Source: Brevundimonas intermedia
Lineage (GTDB): Bacteria; Pseudomonadota; Alphaproteobacteria; Caulobacterales; Caulobacteraceae
Length of the DNA: 64,000 nt
Reading direction: 5' to 3'
Assembly: GCF_004614235.1 (NCBI RefSeq)
Contig: NZ_SPVH01000001.1
Coordinates: 248,001 to 312,000, forward strand
Positions within the stretch are counted from its first letter, which is position 1; each line of letters opens with the position of its first letter. The position numbers and the translations under genes were made by a program. Positions 44,226 through 53,989 of this stretch are shown here, one piece after another. The notes under the pieces are model-generated. The model was not told where the DNA came from, did not search any database, and was given only the letters and a program-made list of their open reading frames with translations.

Positions 44226-45434
44226 TTAGTCTTCCCGGCTGGGCGGCACGTTGACGCCCTGCGATTTAAGGTAGGATTTGATGTTGCGGGCGGCCTGGCG
44301 GATGCGCTGCTCGTTCTCGACCATGGCGATGCGGACGAACCCCTCGCCGTTCTCGCCATAACCGACGCCCGCCGCGACCGCGACCTTGGCGTGGGTCAGC
44401 AGCTGCTTGGAGAACTCAAGGCTGCCCAGATGCGCCAAGGCCGGCGGCAACGGCGCCCAGGCGAACATGGAGGCGGCGGGTTTGGGGATGTCCCAGCCTG
44501 CGCGGCCGAAGCTTTCGACCAGCACGTCGCGGCGGCGGTGATAGAGTTTGCGGTTCTGCTCTACGATGTCCTGCGGTCCGTTCAGCGCCGCGCAGGCCGC
44601 CGCCTGGATGGGCGTGAAGGCGCCGTAGTCGAGATAGGATTTCACCCGCGTCATGGCCGCGATCAGCGTCTTGTTGCCGACCGCGAACCCCATCCGCCAG
44701 CCGGCCATGCTGTAGGTCTTCGACAGCGAGGTGAACTCGATGGCCACGTCCTTGGCCCCCGGCACCTGCAGGATCGAGACGGTCGGCTTGCCGTCGTAAT
44801 AGAGCTCCGAATAGGCCAGGTCGCTGATGATCCACAGGTCGTTCGACTTGGCGAAGTCCACGACGCGTTCGTAGAAGGCCAGGTCCACCGTCTCCGCCGT
44901 CGGGTTCGACGGATAGTTCATCACCAGGATCTTGGGCCGGGGCACGGTGAAGGCCATGGCCCGCTCCAGCGCCTCGAAATACTTCTCGTCCGGCGTGGTC
45001 GGCACGCTGCGGATCGCAGCCCCGGCGATGATGAAGCCGAACGTGTGGATCGGATAGGATGGATTGGGCGCCAGGATCACGTCGCCCGGCTCGGTGATGG
45101 CGGTGGCCAGGCTGGCCAGACCCTCCTTGGAGCCCATGGTGACGATCACCTCGGTCTCGGGGTCCAGATCGACGCCGAAGCGGCGACCGTAATAGTTGGC
45201 CTGGGCGCGGCGCAGACCGGGAATGCCCCGCGACGCCGAATAGCCGTGGGCGTCGGGCTTGCGCGCCACCTCGATCAGCTTGTCGATCACATGCTGGGGC
45301 GGCGGCAGGTCGGGGTTGCCCATCCCCAGGTCGATCACGTCCTCGCCCGCCGCACGGGCCGCCGCGCGCATCGCATTGGTCTCGGCGATGACATAGGGCG
45401 GCAACCGCTTCATGCGGTAGAATTCTTCGGACAT
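44226..45434 (-). CDS. Class I aminotransferase (AlaC-like)
   Basis: This 402-residue PLP enzyme starts at MSEEFYRMKRLPPYV. The PLP site has SLSKTYSMAGWRMGF with its Lys, and MNYPSNPTAETV, YSELYYDG and MGNPDLPPP are typical. It resembles glutamate-pyruvate transaminases of the AlaC type. Similar proteins are often annotated as LL-diaminopimelate aminotransferase, so specificity is uncertain. The longer frame from 45509 has a different N-terminus and was not used. Confidence 0.9.
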   Translation of the reverse strand: MSEEFYRMKRLPPYVIAETNAMRAAARAAGEDVIDLGMGNPDLPPPQHVIDKLIEVARKPDAHGYSASRGIPGLRRAQANYYGRRFGVDLDPETEVIVTMGSKEGLASLATAITEPGDVILAPNPSYPIHTFGFIIAGAAIRSVPTTPDEKYFEALERAMAFTVPRPKILVMNYPSNPTAETVDLAFYERVVDFAKSNDLWIISDLAYSELYYDGKPTVSILQVPGAKDVAIEFTSLSKTYSMAGWRMGFAVGNKTLIAAMTRVKSYLDYGAFTPIQAAACAALNGPQDIVEQNRKLYHRRRDVLVESFGRAGWDIPKPAASMFAWAPLPPALAHLGSLEFSKQLLTHAKVAVAAGVGYGENGEGFVRIAMVENEQRIRQAARNIKSYLKSQGVNVPPSRED

Positions 45435-45597
45435 GACAGGCTCGTCGTTGTGGTCTTCGGCCGGGGGTCGGCCGTCTCTAGCGATTAGCGCGCCTGCGGC
45501 CCCACGCAACAGCGTTGAAGGTCATTTTCACCCGCTGGACGGACGAAATCTGCGCCTCGCGCAAAAACGCGGTCGGAAAAGGCGTTTCCGGTTGCGA

Positions 45598-47649
45598 TCA
45601 ATAGCTCAGGCGCAAACCAACGCTGACCGTACGCGGCGGGCCGTAACCGGCGATGCCCGTCCCCGTTTCCGACACTTCGACATCCGCGTCGAACAGATTG
45701 TCCGCCGCCAGCCACAGGGTCGTGGCCGGATTCAGCGTCCACTCTCCCCGGGCGTCCAGCGTGACGGCGGCGTCCAGAACGCGGCTGTTCAGGTCGTCGT
45801 CGAACCGGCTGGATTCGTAACGCGCCGCCAGCGCCAAGGTCAGGCGATCCGTCGCGCGCCAGTCCAGCCCGGCGGTCGCGCTCCACTCCGGCGCCTGGGC
45901 GGGACGCAGGCCCGTCAGTTGCGCGGCGGCCGATCCGCCGTCGATCTCGGCGTCGGTCCAGGACACGGCCGCGTTCAGCGAAACCGCCGACGACAGGTCC
46001 ACGGCGCCGTTCAGCTCCACGCCCCAGGCGTCGATGGTCCCCGCGTTCTGGCGCTGGCGCAGCACCCCGCCCGCCGGCACGAAACCGGCGCGCGGGAAGG
46101 TGGCAGGCCCGGCCCCGATCGTCACATTGACGATGGCGTCCTCGATCTGGTTCCAGAACACCGTGGCGCCCCAGCGCACCCCGTCGCGGTCGAACGCCAG
46201 CCCGGTCTCGATCCCCTTCAGCGTCTCGGGCGTCAGGGCGGCGTTGGCCTCGGTGATGTCGTTGCCGACGCGGAACGGCCGGTGCAGTTCGTTCAGCGTC
46301 GCCGGCCTGAACCCGGAATAGGCCGCCGCCCGCGCCGCATAACCGCCGCCCAGATCACGCCGTACGGCCAAGCGCGCACTGACCACCTCGCCCGACCGAT
46401 CCGGATCGTTCTCGTCCAGCAGAACAGCCCCGGTCGCCAGGGTGTTCTCCTGGCGGAAACCGCCGGTATTCTCCCACCGATCCGCCCGCAGGCCGCCCGC
46501 CACCAGCCATTCGGCCGCCGTCCAGGACGCATCGACATAGGCGCCGGCTACCGCCGTCTCGCCGCCCGCGCGACGGCCTCTGGCGAAGCCCGCGCCCGTG
46601 GGATTGCTGAACAGTTCGTTGGTCTCGCCGTCGTTGAAGCGCGCATCGGCGCCCAATTCCCACTCAAGGCGACCGCCCGCGAACTCCGCCATCCGACGAC
46701 GCAGGGCGGCGTTCAGCCCCCATCCGGTCGCAGGGGTCTTGTACTGGTCATTGGCCGGCGTCGTCGTCGCCCGGTCGGCCGACACCGAGGCTGAACTGTT
46801 GGCCAGGTTGCTATCGATGCGCCAGGCTTGCAGCCGCCAGCCATAGCCATTCGCCGTCGGCGCCTGGGCGGCCGTGGCGCTGAGGCTGTGGCCGCTGGCG
46901 TTGGCGCGGGTTCCGGCCAGGCCAGATCCGCGATCCTCCTCCCAGGTCGCCGCCCGCACCGACAGGTTGGCCTGACCTAAGGCCGTATCGACCCGCAAAG
47001 CCGCGCTGCGGCTGTCGAGATCCAAGGGCGTGTCTGCCGCCCCCGCCGCCGATCCTCGCACGGGCACATAGCCGTCGCTGACCTCGCGCAGTCCGCTCAG
47101 CGTCACCGCCAGCGGCCCGAGGCGCGTGGAGGCCGACCCCGCCGCGCGCAACCCGCCGCGTTCGGCCGCCGAGACATCCAGCACCCCGCCCACACCGTCG
47201 TTGGCTGGGCCTCGCTCTCGCAGGGTGATAGTGCCGGTCAGGGCGCCCGCCCCATACGGTCCCGACCCCGCGCCCCGGATCACATCCAGGCTCTCCAGCG
47301 ATTCCGGCGTGGCCTGGGACCAGATGACCCAGCCCCCGAACGGATCGTTCAGCGGCACGCCGTCCAGCAGCACCAGCGTCCGCCCCGCCCCCGACGGCGC
47401 GATAGCCCTCAACGATATGCCTTGCGTCGTCGGATTGGCGGCCGCGCTGGTCGTGCGTCGAAACAGCGAAACCGCCGGCACCGACCGCAACGCCTCGTCC
47501 AGCCGCATGGATCGCGACAGTACCTCCTGATCGATCCGCACCACCGAAAATGCAGCATCGGCCGCCGCAGGCGGCAGGCGGGCGGCGGTCACGACGATCT
47601 CGGGCAAGGCGACGGGCGCGACGACGGGGGGATGAGCGTCCTGAATCAT
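45598..47649 (-). CDS. TonB-dependent receptor lacking a visible signal peptide
   Basis: This 683-residue protein has an N-terminal plug (EIVVTAARLP, then TTQGISLRAIAPSGAGRTLVLLDGVPLNDPFGG in short form, then DVIRGAGSGPYG) and a C-terminal barrel ending in TVSVGLRLSY, so it should form an outer-membrane gate for a scarce nutrient. The start is MIQDAHPPVV. Stops lie three codons upstream in the same frame, and no hydrophobic leader is seen in any frame of 47650-47770. Ligand unknown; the plug looks like small vitamin or siderophore receptors. The missing leader makes it either wrongly started, or inactive for export. Confidence 0.85.
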   Translation of the reverse strand: MIQDAHPPVVAPVALPEIVVTAARLPPAAADAAFSVVRIDQEVLSRSMRLDEALRSVPAVSLFRRTTSAAANPTTQGISLRAIAPSGAGRTLVLLDGVPLNDPFGGWVIWSQATPESLESLDVIRGAGSGPYGAGALTGTITLRERGPANDGVGGVLDVSAAERGGLRAAGSASTRLGPLAVTLSGLREVSDGYVPVRGSAAGAADTPLDLDSRSAALRVDTALGQANLSVRAATWEEDRGSGLAGTRANASGHSLSATAAQAPTANGYGWRLQAWRIDSNLANSSASVSADRATTTPANDQYKTPATGWGLNAALRRRMAEFAGGRLEWELGADARFNDGETNELFSNPTGAGFARGRRAGGETAVAGAYVDASWTAAEWLVAGGLRADRWENTGGFRQENTLATGAVLLDENDPDRSGEVVSARLAVRRDLGGGYAARAAAYSGFRPATLNELHRPFRVGNDITEANAALTPETLKGIETGLAFDRDGVRWGATVFWNQIEDAIVNVTIGAGPATFPRAGFVPAGGVLRQRQNAGTIDAWGVELNGAVDLSSAVSLNAAVSWTDAEIDGGSAAAQLTGLRPAQAPEWSATAGLDWRATDRLTLALAARYESSRFDDDLNSRVLDAAVTLDARGEWTLNPATTLWLAADNLFDADVEVSETGTGIAGYGPPRTVSVGLRLSY

Positions 47650-47770
47650 GCGCCGTCACTAGGGCGTCGCCGAGTGGCCGCAAAGCTTGGCCGATGAAAA
47701 GAGCTCGTAAAAGTGCGGCCCGCCAACCCGACCCAGGCTCGCGCGTCGAAATCCGCCTCCCTCTCGACGC

Positions 47771-48427
47771 CTAAAGGCCCGCGAAATCCACGGCCTTGGC
47801 GAACAGTTCGCCGCGACTGGTGACATCCAGCTTGCGATAGGCGTGCTTAATATGGGTCCGTAGCGTCTCGATGGAGATGTCCTGCTTCTGCGCGATACGC
47901 CCTGTTTCCATCCCCGCCAGCATCATCGTCACGATGTGCTTTTCGCTGGGCGTGAGATGATGGATCTGGAGCATCGCCTCATAGGAGACGCGATCCGCCA
48001 TTCTGTGCGCCGCGAACCCGATGCTGTCGTCGTCGCCCGCAATTAGCTGCTGACACCGCAAAAGCCATTGCCGGTCAGCATCCATGGCGGTTACGGCGTA
48101 GATCGCCGCGTCTGGCGCGGCGTCCTGCAGAAGACGCGCGAGCGCCGCCGCCGTTACTCCGCTGTCGGATACAAGGTGATCGTCCACCACCCTGAAGACG
48201 CCAGCGTCTCGCAGCATGCGAAAGGCGGCGTCGTTGGCCCAGCCGATGCGTCCTGAGCGCGACAACAGCATCCTTGCGCGGGGATCGATGTTTACCCAGG
48301 CCGCGATGGCGCGAGACCAGGGCGGAATGACCTCTTCATCGTCGTAAAAATTGAGGTCGCCCTGGCGGGCGTCGAAATCACCGACGTCGCTTCCCACGGC
48401 GAGAAAACCCGTTACGCCCACGATCAT
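47771..48427 (-). CDS. LuxR-type regulator left of the fimbrial operon
   Basis: This 218-residue protein starts at MIVGVTGFLA with GGGAGG upstream. The C-terminal 60 residues are a LuxR/GerE helix-turn-helix (LTPSEKHIVTMMLAGMET, IETLRTHIKHAYRKLDV). The N-terminal part looks PAS-like (LLSRSGRIGWANDAAFRML) and has neither a receiver aspartate nor an autoinducer domain. It is divergent from the fimbrial pilin gene across about 400 bases, so it probably controls that operon. Confidence 0.85.
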   Translation of the reverse strand: MIVGVTGFLAVGSDVGDFDARQGDLNFYDDEEVIPPWSRAIAAWVNIDPRARMLLSRSGRIGWANDAAFRMLRDAGVFRVVDDHLVSDSGVTAAALARLLQDAAPDAAIYAVTAMDADRQWLLRCQQLIAGDDDSIGFAAHRMADRVSYEAMLQIHHLTPSEKHIVTMMLAGMETGRIAQKQDISIETLRTHIKHAYRKLDVTSRGELFAKAVDFAGL

Positions 48428-48823
48428 CGCAGCCCTCCCTCATGACTGGGCCTCTATGCTCGAACCGTGAACAGCCATTCCGGCGGTCGAGCATTCAACG
48501 GGCACAGTTCACCCCCATTGTCGTATCCAACCCCACGGGCAATTGACATACCCGAGTTAGGGGAGAGATCGACGCTTGCGAATACGACGCAATCCGGTTC
48601 GGTTTGAAATCCTATCATCATCTACTTTCGCAGAGATCATAGACACCAGCGGCGTGTGCATTCCTTCTCGCAATAACGATACGAAAATTAACTAGACAAT
48701 AATCGATAGTTTCTTTGACGATGCAGCCCCGCCTCCAGCGGTGAATAGATGAAGACGCCACGACATTGTGGCCCCTTCCGATCCCTTTGGTTGGGCACAT
48801 CATTGAAAAGCTGGAGGAATATT
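48428..48823. promoter_or_regulatory. Divergent intergenic region between LuxR gene and fimbrial operon
   Basis: This is the longest gene-free stretch (396 bases) in the central window and is AT-richer than its surroundings, mainly 48650-48720. A TTGACA box lies at 48544-48549. No convincing ORF is seen. It must hold the fimbrial promoter and probably LuxR binding sites, but I cannot identify a clear palindrome. Confidence 0.55.
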
Positions 48824-49414
48824 ATGCGGACCTATCTTATTGCGGCGGCGACTGCTGCCGCGGCCTTGCTGGCGATGCCGGCCGTGTCGAGCGCCCAGAC
48901 CAATGTCACCGTCTCGACCAGCGTGACCAACTTCTGCGGCATCGGCCTGGCCAATGTTGCAGGCGGGAACGTCGCGGTCGCCAACGGCGCACGTCAAAAG
49001 GTCACCACATTGCGGATGTCGTGCAATGCGGCGACCGGCGCCAAGCTGACCTCAAGCGCCACCAACGGCGACTTCAAGTCTTCTGCCGGCAAGCTGATCA
49101 ACTACGACTGGGATCTGTCCGTGCCGGAAATCCCCAGCCTGGGCTTCGCCGCCAATGACACCTATCCTGGCGAGCCGGCGATGGTCACCAACTCGGGCGG
49201 TTACAGCCAAAAGCTGGCTGACGGCGTCTACGGCGATCTGTTCCTGAACCTCTGCTACAACGTCCCCGGCGGCAGCGGCTTGGGCGGAACGCAGGGCGAT
49301 CCGACCAACCCCGGCTCCTCGGGTTGCGCCGCCTCTCCCTCGGGTCCAGGCGCCGCATCGGCTCCAGCCGGCACCTATACGGAAATCTTCAACTTCTCGC
49401 TCGATCCCGCCTGA
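48824..49414 (+). CDS. SCPU-domain fimbrial subunit
   Basis: This 196-residue secreted protein starts at MRTYLIAAAT with GGAGGAA upstream. The signal peptide ends at VSSAQ. Residues about 27-196 form a spore-coat-U-type domain: VTVSTSVTNFC, MSCNAATGAKL, YDWDLSVPEIPSLGF, LCYNVPG and YTEIFNFSLDP at the end. Four cysteines fit the two disulfides of the family. It is the major pilin of an archaic (sigma) chaperone-usher system. A hairpin follows. Confidence 0.87.
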   Translation: MRTYLIAAATAAAALLAMPAVSSAQTNVTVSTSVTNFCGIGLANVAGGNVAVANGARQKVTTLRMSCNAATGAKLTSSATNGDFKSSAGKLINYDWDLSVPEIPSLGFAANDTYPGEPAMVTNSGGYSQKLADGVYGDLFLNLCYNVPGGSGLGGTQGDPTNPGSSGCAASPSGPGAASAPAGTYTEIFNFSLDPA

Positions 49415-49427
49415 TTGCAGCGAAAAA

Positions 49428-49451
49428 GGGGGCCGACTTCGGTCGACCCCC
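49428..49451 (+). terminator. UUCG-loop hairpin after the pilin gene
   Basis: GGGGGCCGAC (49428-49437) pairs with GTCGACCCCC (49442-49451) around a TTCG loop, with one mismatch. TGCTTCTTCTTG follows. It lies between the pilin and chaperone genes of one operon and is likely a leaky terminator or an RNA-stability element. Confidence 0.72.
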
Positions 49452-49493
49452 TGCTTCTTCTTGAAGGATTCCTACAGAACACGGGGGCAACCA

Positions 49494-50243
49494 ATGACAC
49501 GTCGTGCATTCGCTACGCTGATGGCCGCAACGGCCCTGACCACAGTCGTGATGACGGGAACGGCGACGCCGACCAAGGCCATGGACGTATCGCCCATGGT
49601 GTCCAAGATCACGCCGTCCGGCGGCGGATCCAGCTATCGGATGACCGTCAGGAACGACAGCGCGACTCCGGCCACGGTCGAGATCGAAACCTATCGCATG
49701 CAAGTGGACGAAACCGGCGCCCGTTCCCTGGTCGAGGAAGACAAGGACATCGCGGTCTTTCCCGTCCAGTCCGTCATCCCGCCCAATCGCGAACAAGTAA
49801 TTCAAGTCCGCTACACCGGCGACGCCGCCGAGGAAGGACGGATGTATCTGGTCAGGGCGGCTCAGCTGCCGATCAACATGCAGACGACGCCCAGCGAAGG
49901 CGGCGCCGGGGCCGATGTCCAGGTCGCCTTCACCATCAACACCTACGTCTTCGTGGCCCCGCCTAGAGCGCGGGCTGAAATCGAGGTTACGGCCGTGTCG
50001 CGCGCGCCGAACGGGGACGTCATCCTGACCGCCCGTAACTCGGGCACGGGCTTCGCCTATATCCGGGAGTCCAGGATCATCCTGAAGACGGCGGACGGAC
50101 AGTCGCACGAAGTGCCGGCCGCTGACGTCGATGTCGGCCAGGTCAGCGTGATCGCCGGCGGCGCCATGCGTCAGGTGAAGATACCGGCGGCCCTCGCCGC
50201 CTCGGCATCCGGCGACCTCACCGCTTCCATCGTGCTGCTGTGA
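49494..50243 (+). CDS. Fimbrial chaperone (PapD-like, SCPU system)
   Basis: This 249-residue periplasmic chaperone starts at MTRRAFATLM; a signal peptide ends near TPTKA. The first immunoglobulin-like domain has SPMVSKITPSG and YRMTVRNDSATPATVEIET. The donor strand and hinge IPPNREQVIQVRYTG follow, then a second domain. The ORF extends 33 bases upstream (MKDSYRTRGQP), which would not be a signal peptide. It stabilises the pilin and hands it to the usher. Confidence 0.87.
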   Translation: MTRRAFATLMAATALTTVVMTGTATPTKAMDVSPMVSKITPSGGGSSYRMTVRNDSATPATVEIETYRMQVDETGARSLVEEDKDIAVFPVQSVIPPNREQVIQVRYTGDAAEEGRMYLVRAAQLPINMQTTPSEGGAGADVQVAFTINTYVFVAPPRARAEIEVTAVSRAPNGDVILTARNSGTGFAYIRESRIILKTADGQSHEVPAADVDVGQVSVIAGGAMRQVKIPAALAASASGDLTASIVLL

Positions 50244-50252
50244 GGGCGGGCG

Positions 50253-52874
50253 ATGGCCCGCAAGTCCTCTAAGGGCGGGCGGTCCGGCGCGCGAACCGCA
50301 TTCCGCCGCATCAGCGCCGTCGCCTGCATGGGCGGCGGACTGGCCACCGTGGCGCACGCCGGGCCGATCCAGTTGACCGACGAAGTCATGCGCACGGCGC
50401 CCCATGACTATTCCGTCGTCGTCGCGATCGATCGAGACGACAGCTCCGGCGGGGCTGCGGACGCTCCGCCTTCAGCCCCAGCAACGCCCCTATCCGCAGC
50501 ATCCCCCGCCCAAGATCAGTCTCCTGCGGTCAGGCCGTCCTCGGTCTTCACGCCGATCCAGGGGCCGCTGACCCTGGACGGCAAATATCTGGGCGACATC
50601 AGCGGCGCGGTCGACAATCAGGGCCAGGGGCTGGTGGACGCGAGAGCCCTGCTCGACCTGTTGCGGCCGCAGGTCGGGTCTGATCTCCTCACGACCCTGT
50701 CAGGCCGGATCGCGACCCAGACGAAGGTCAATATGGCGGACCTGTCCAGCGACGGCTTCTCCCTGACCTTCGATCCCCTCTCCCTGACATTCATCGCGAC
50801 ATCCACGCCCGAAAGCCGGGCACGGCGCGATGTCGGCTTCTCCCAGAACCCGGTGATCGACCCGGCCGCCTTCGATCAGCCGGCGAACTTCTCGGCCGGC
50901 GCGAACATCGCCCTGGCCCAGCTCTATTCCCATACCGAAAGTCGGTTTTCGCCGCTTCAGGGCGGGATCGACATGTTCGCCAACTTCGGCGGCTTCGACG
51001 GCGTCACCCTGACCACCGGCATCGATTATGACGGCAGCAACAACCAGGGCCGCTGGCAGAGACGCGAAATCCGCCTGACCAAGGACATCTTCAAATCCGC
51101 CGTGCGTCTGACGGCCGGCGAGTTCGCGCCCCCAATAGACAGTTTTCAAGGCTCGCAGCGGTTCCTGGGGCTGTCGGCCGCACGGGCCTATTCCACGATC
51201 CGCCCGTTCCAGAACGTGCGCCCCGCAGGCCGCCGCCAGTTCATCCTCGACCGTCCGGCCCTGGTCGTCGTCGAGGTCAACGGCGTGGTGGTGGAGCGGA
51301 TCCGCCTGGACGCCGGGCCCTATTCGATCGGCGATTTTCCTTTCGCGCAGGGAGCCAATACGGTTCGCCTGCTGGTCGAGGACGACAACGGTCAGCGCGA
51401 GATCGCCGTGTTCGACCTGTTCGGCGGCGCCGGCCTTCTGGATCGGGGCGTGGTGGACTTCGGCGTGTCGGCGGGGGTGCTGGAAGAAGGCGGAAATCTT
51501 CAGTACGGCTCTACGCTGGCCGCCAGCGGCTTTGTCCGCAAAGGCCTGTCCGACGTTCTGACGGTCGGCGCCAACGCCCAGATCGCCGACCGCAAGGGCC
51601 AGGCCGGCGCGATGGCGACATGGGGATCAAAACTCGGCCTGGTCCAGCTGAGCGGCGCCGCCAGCCATAACGGCGACACCGACACCAACGGCTATGTCGC
51701 CTCGGTCGACTACCTTCTCGAAAGCGCGCTGGGCAAGAACGCCGATGCGCGCCTGGTGGCGTCGGCCCAGGCGACCAGCCGCTATTTTCAGAGCGCCTTC
51801 GACCCGTCAGCCTTCAACAACGAGAAATGGCGCGCCGCCGCGCGGCTGCTGGTGCGTTTTCGCGACTATTCGATCAGCGGCGGCGCCGCCTTCGTGAAGG
51901 GTCGCGACCGCAAGGACCGCACCGATTACAGCCTGGGCCTGGGTCGCACCTTTCGCCGATTCGCGGTCAATCTGACCTGGCAGCGCGGGTCGACGGACGA
52001 GGGTCGCGAAGAGGATCGCTTCGGCCTGACGCTGACATCGCGCTTCGGCGGACGCTGGAGCAGCACCGCCCGCTACGACAGCGACAAGGATTTCCGCGAG
52101 GTGGGCGTATCGCGCGCCTCGTCCGGTCGTCTCAACGACCTGAGCGGCGACGTGCGGCTGTCGCAGGATCGCACCAACCAGGCGGTTACGGCCGACCTGC
52201 GCTACATCAACAATCGGTTCGACGCCGAGCTTGTGTCCAACCGGCTCGTGTCGTCGGAACCGGGCGGCGCGACCCGCCAGGAATCGCTGTGGCGGCTGTC
52301 GACGATGATCGGCTATGCCGACGGTGCGTTCGGCGTGGGGCGGTCCGCCCGCGAAGGCTTCGTCATCGCCACGCCCCACCCGACTCTGTCGCGCTCACGC
52401 ATCAACCTGACGGACTCCAGCGGCTATACGGTCGCGCACAGCGGATGGCTGGGTCCGGCGCTGGTCGATCTGGATCGCGGTTACGGCGTAAATCGTTACG
52501 AGATCGAGGCCGATCCCCTTCCCCAGGGCTATGATCTGGGCAGCGGCGTCATCAACATCTTCCCCGGCTTCGGCAACGGCTATCGCTTCGTGGTGGGCAG
52601 CGAGGCGTCACGCACCGCGCGCGGCGTCCTGGTGTCCGCCAGTGGGCCGGTCGCCCTGGCCGGCGGCGTCATCCAGGCGGTCGGCGCCCCGGCCGATGCG
52701 GAGGGCAAGCCCTTCTTCACCAACCGCTCGGGGCGGTTCGTCGCCGACGGCCTGGCCCCCGGTCGCTATCACCTGCTGATCCAGGGCGCAGTGGTGGGCG
52801 AATTCACCATTCCCGAGAAAGTGGAAGGAACAGTCGATGTCGGCGAAATCCGAACGTCTCAGCCGCCGCCGTAG
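50253..52874 (+). CDS. Fimbrial usher (FimD/PapC type, SCPU system)
   Basis: This 873-residue outer-membrane protein starts nine bases after the chaperone gene. After a signal peptide ending TVAHA, residues about 100-180 give the N-terminal domain. A beta-barrel with plug follows, containing GRRQFILDRPALVVVEVN and FPFAQGANTVRLLVED. The C-terminal region has GYTVAHSGWLGPALVDL and small domains ending FTIPEKVEGTVDV. It threads pilin through the outer membrane. The length is near the usual range for ushers. Confidence 0.9.
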   Translation: MARKSSKGGRSGARTAFRRISAVACMGGGLATVAHAGPIQLTDEVMRTAPHDYSVVVAIDRDDSSGGAADAPPSAPATPLSAASPAQDQSPAVRPSSVFTPIQGPLTLDGKYLGDISGAVDNQGQGLVDARALLDLLRPQVGSDLLTTLSGRIATQTKVNMADLSSDGFSLTFDPLSLTFIATSTPESRARRDVGFSQNPVIDPAAFDQPANFSAGANIALAQLYSHTESRFSPLQGGIDMFANFGGFDGVTLTTGIDYDGSNNQGRWQRREIRLTKDIFKSAVRLTAGEFAPPIDSFQGSQRFLGLSAARAYSTIRPFQNVRPAGRRQFILDRPALVVVEVNGVVVERIRLDAGPYSIGDFPFAQGANTVRLLVEDDNGQREIAVFDLFGGAGLLDRGVVDFGVSAGVLEEGGNLQYGSTLAASGFVRKGLSDVLTVGANAQIADRKGQAGAMATWGSKLGLVQLSGAASHNGDTDTNGYVASVDYLLESALGKNADARLVASAQATSRYFQSAFDPSAFNNEKWRAAARLLVRFRDYSISGGAAFVKGRDRKDRTDYSLGLGRTFRRFAVNLTWQRGSTDEGREEDRFGLTLTSRFGGRWSSTARYDSDKDFREVGVSRASSGRLNDLSGDVRLSQDRTNQAVTADLRYINNRFDAELVSNRLVSSEPGGATRQESLWRLSTMIGYADGAFGVGRSAREGFVIATPHPTLSRSRINLTDSSGYTVAHSGWLGPALVDLDRGYGVNRYEIEADPLPQGYDLGSGVINIFPGFGNGYRFVVGSEASRTARGVLVSASGPVALAGGVIQAVGAPADAEGKPFFTNRSGRFVADGLAPGRYHLLIQGAVVGEFTIPEKVEGTVDVGEIRTSQPPP

Positions 52875-53811
52875 CCGCAGGGCGGCAGCCAATCGCCAGG
52901 CACCGCGCCTGACTTGGTCCGATACGGCGACCTTGGCCATCGCTCTGGCCCTGGCGGCGCTCCTAACCCTGATGGCCTCGAACGCGAGAGCTTGCGACCT
53001 GGCCCTGAGCCAGAGCCCCAGCACGGTGGTCATCAACTACAATCCCTTCGCCATCGGCCCGTCCAGCGGCGCCATCGACCTGGGCCTGAAGAACCAGGGC
53101 GACGAGGCTTGCGAGTTGCGGCTGTCCTTCGTGGACGACGGCGGCGCGGCTGTCTCCAGCCTGGCCCTGGGCGGCGTGGGCGTGCAGTTTCGTCCGCGAG
53201 AAGCCTCCGGGCTTCAGACCTCAGACGTCGAGCCTGGGGTCTTCCACTACACCCTCGCCGGCAAGGCGACGGGTCAGGCCCAGTTGGACGCCGCCATCGT
53301 CGTGGACGCCGTGCCCGACGCCGGAACCTACGCCAGCGACCTCAAACTGCTTGTCGAGGACGCCGATGGGACCGCCCTGCTCGCCCCCATTCCGGTGCGC
53401 ATGCAGCTGGTCTCGACGCCCAGGGCGCAACTGAACCTGGCCGGCGCCGCAGGGGCCTTCGGCTCGGGCTCCAGCGTAGAAGTGGTGGATTTCGGCGACG
53501 CCGCCACCGGTCTGACCCGGCGCATCTTCGTCCAGGTCCGCGCCAATGCGCCGTCCGTCATCTCGATCAAGTCCCAGCATGGTGGCGTGATGCGGCGCCA
53601 GGGCGATGTGGAGACCGAGTCCAGCGTCCCCTACGCCGTCGAACTGGACGGCGCGGTCGTGGATTTGACGGCGCCGTGGACCAAGGACGTCGATCCCCCC
53701 CGCACCCTCGCCGGCATGTCGCTGCCGATGCTGTTCACCCTGGGCGAGGTCAAGGGTCAGATGGCCGGTCGTTATCAGGACGTGCTCGCCATCGACATCT
53801 CGCCGCACTGA
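52837..53811 (+). CDS. Fimbrial tip or accessory subunit of the SCPU operon
   Basis: This 324-residue protein overlaps the usher gene by 38 bases and starts after AAGGAACAG. A basic N-terminus and a late signal-like segment (TLAIALALAALLTLMASNARA) suggest export. Two beta-rich units (about 56-180, 185-320) each resemble an immunoglobulin-like subunit, the first beginning ACDLALSQSPSTVV. I take it as the tip adhesin by its position as last structural gene. Only the position supports adhesive function. Confidence 0.75.
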   Translation: MSAKSERLSRRRSRRAAANRQAPRLTWSDTATLAIALALAALLTLMASNARACDLALSQSPSTVVINYNPFAIGPSSGAIDLGLKNQGDEACELRLSFVDDGGAAVSSLALGGVGVQFRPREASGLQTSDVEPGVFHYTLAGKATGQAQLDAAIVVDAVPDAGTYASDLKLLVEDADGTALLAPIPVRMQLVSTPRAQLNLAGAAGAFGSGSSVEVVDFGDAATGLTRRIFVQVRANAPSVISIKSQHGGVMRRQGDVETESSVPYAVELDGAVVDLTAPWTKDVDPPRTLAGMSLPMLFTLGEVKGQMAGRYQDVLAIDISPH

Positions 53812-53989
53812 CCGCGGGCATACCCCATCATGGTTAGCCCATGACGGCGATTACGGCCTAAAGATCAAACTGATAACACGTTAACGCGATGGGCCGAACG
53901 GCTTGGAGGAGCCGGCCCTTATAGATCTCCGACTTGAGACCGACAGCCATATTCTAGTCTTGACGGTCTTCGAACATTGGGTGGCGCGA

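Noticed and set aside
45433..46794. 453-residue open frame on the plus strand inside the TonB receptor gene
   Set aside because: It overlaps the receptor in antisense, has Arg/Gly-rich composition and no known motif.
47650..47770. Possible cobalamin riboswitch or signal-peptide region before the TonB receptor
   Set aside because: GCCACT occurs, but the B12 box and the other conserved blocks are missing. No hydrophobic leader is coded in any frame.
53812..53902. Possible terminator TCATGG...CCATGA after the tip gene
   Set aside because: The stem is only six base pairs and no T-run follows.
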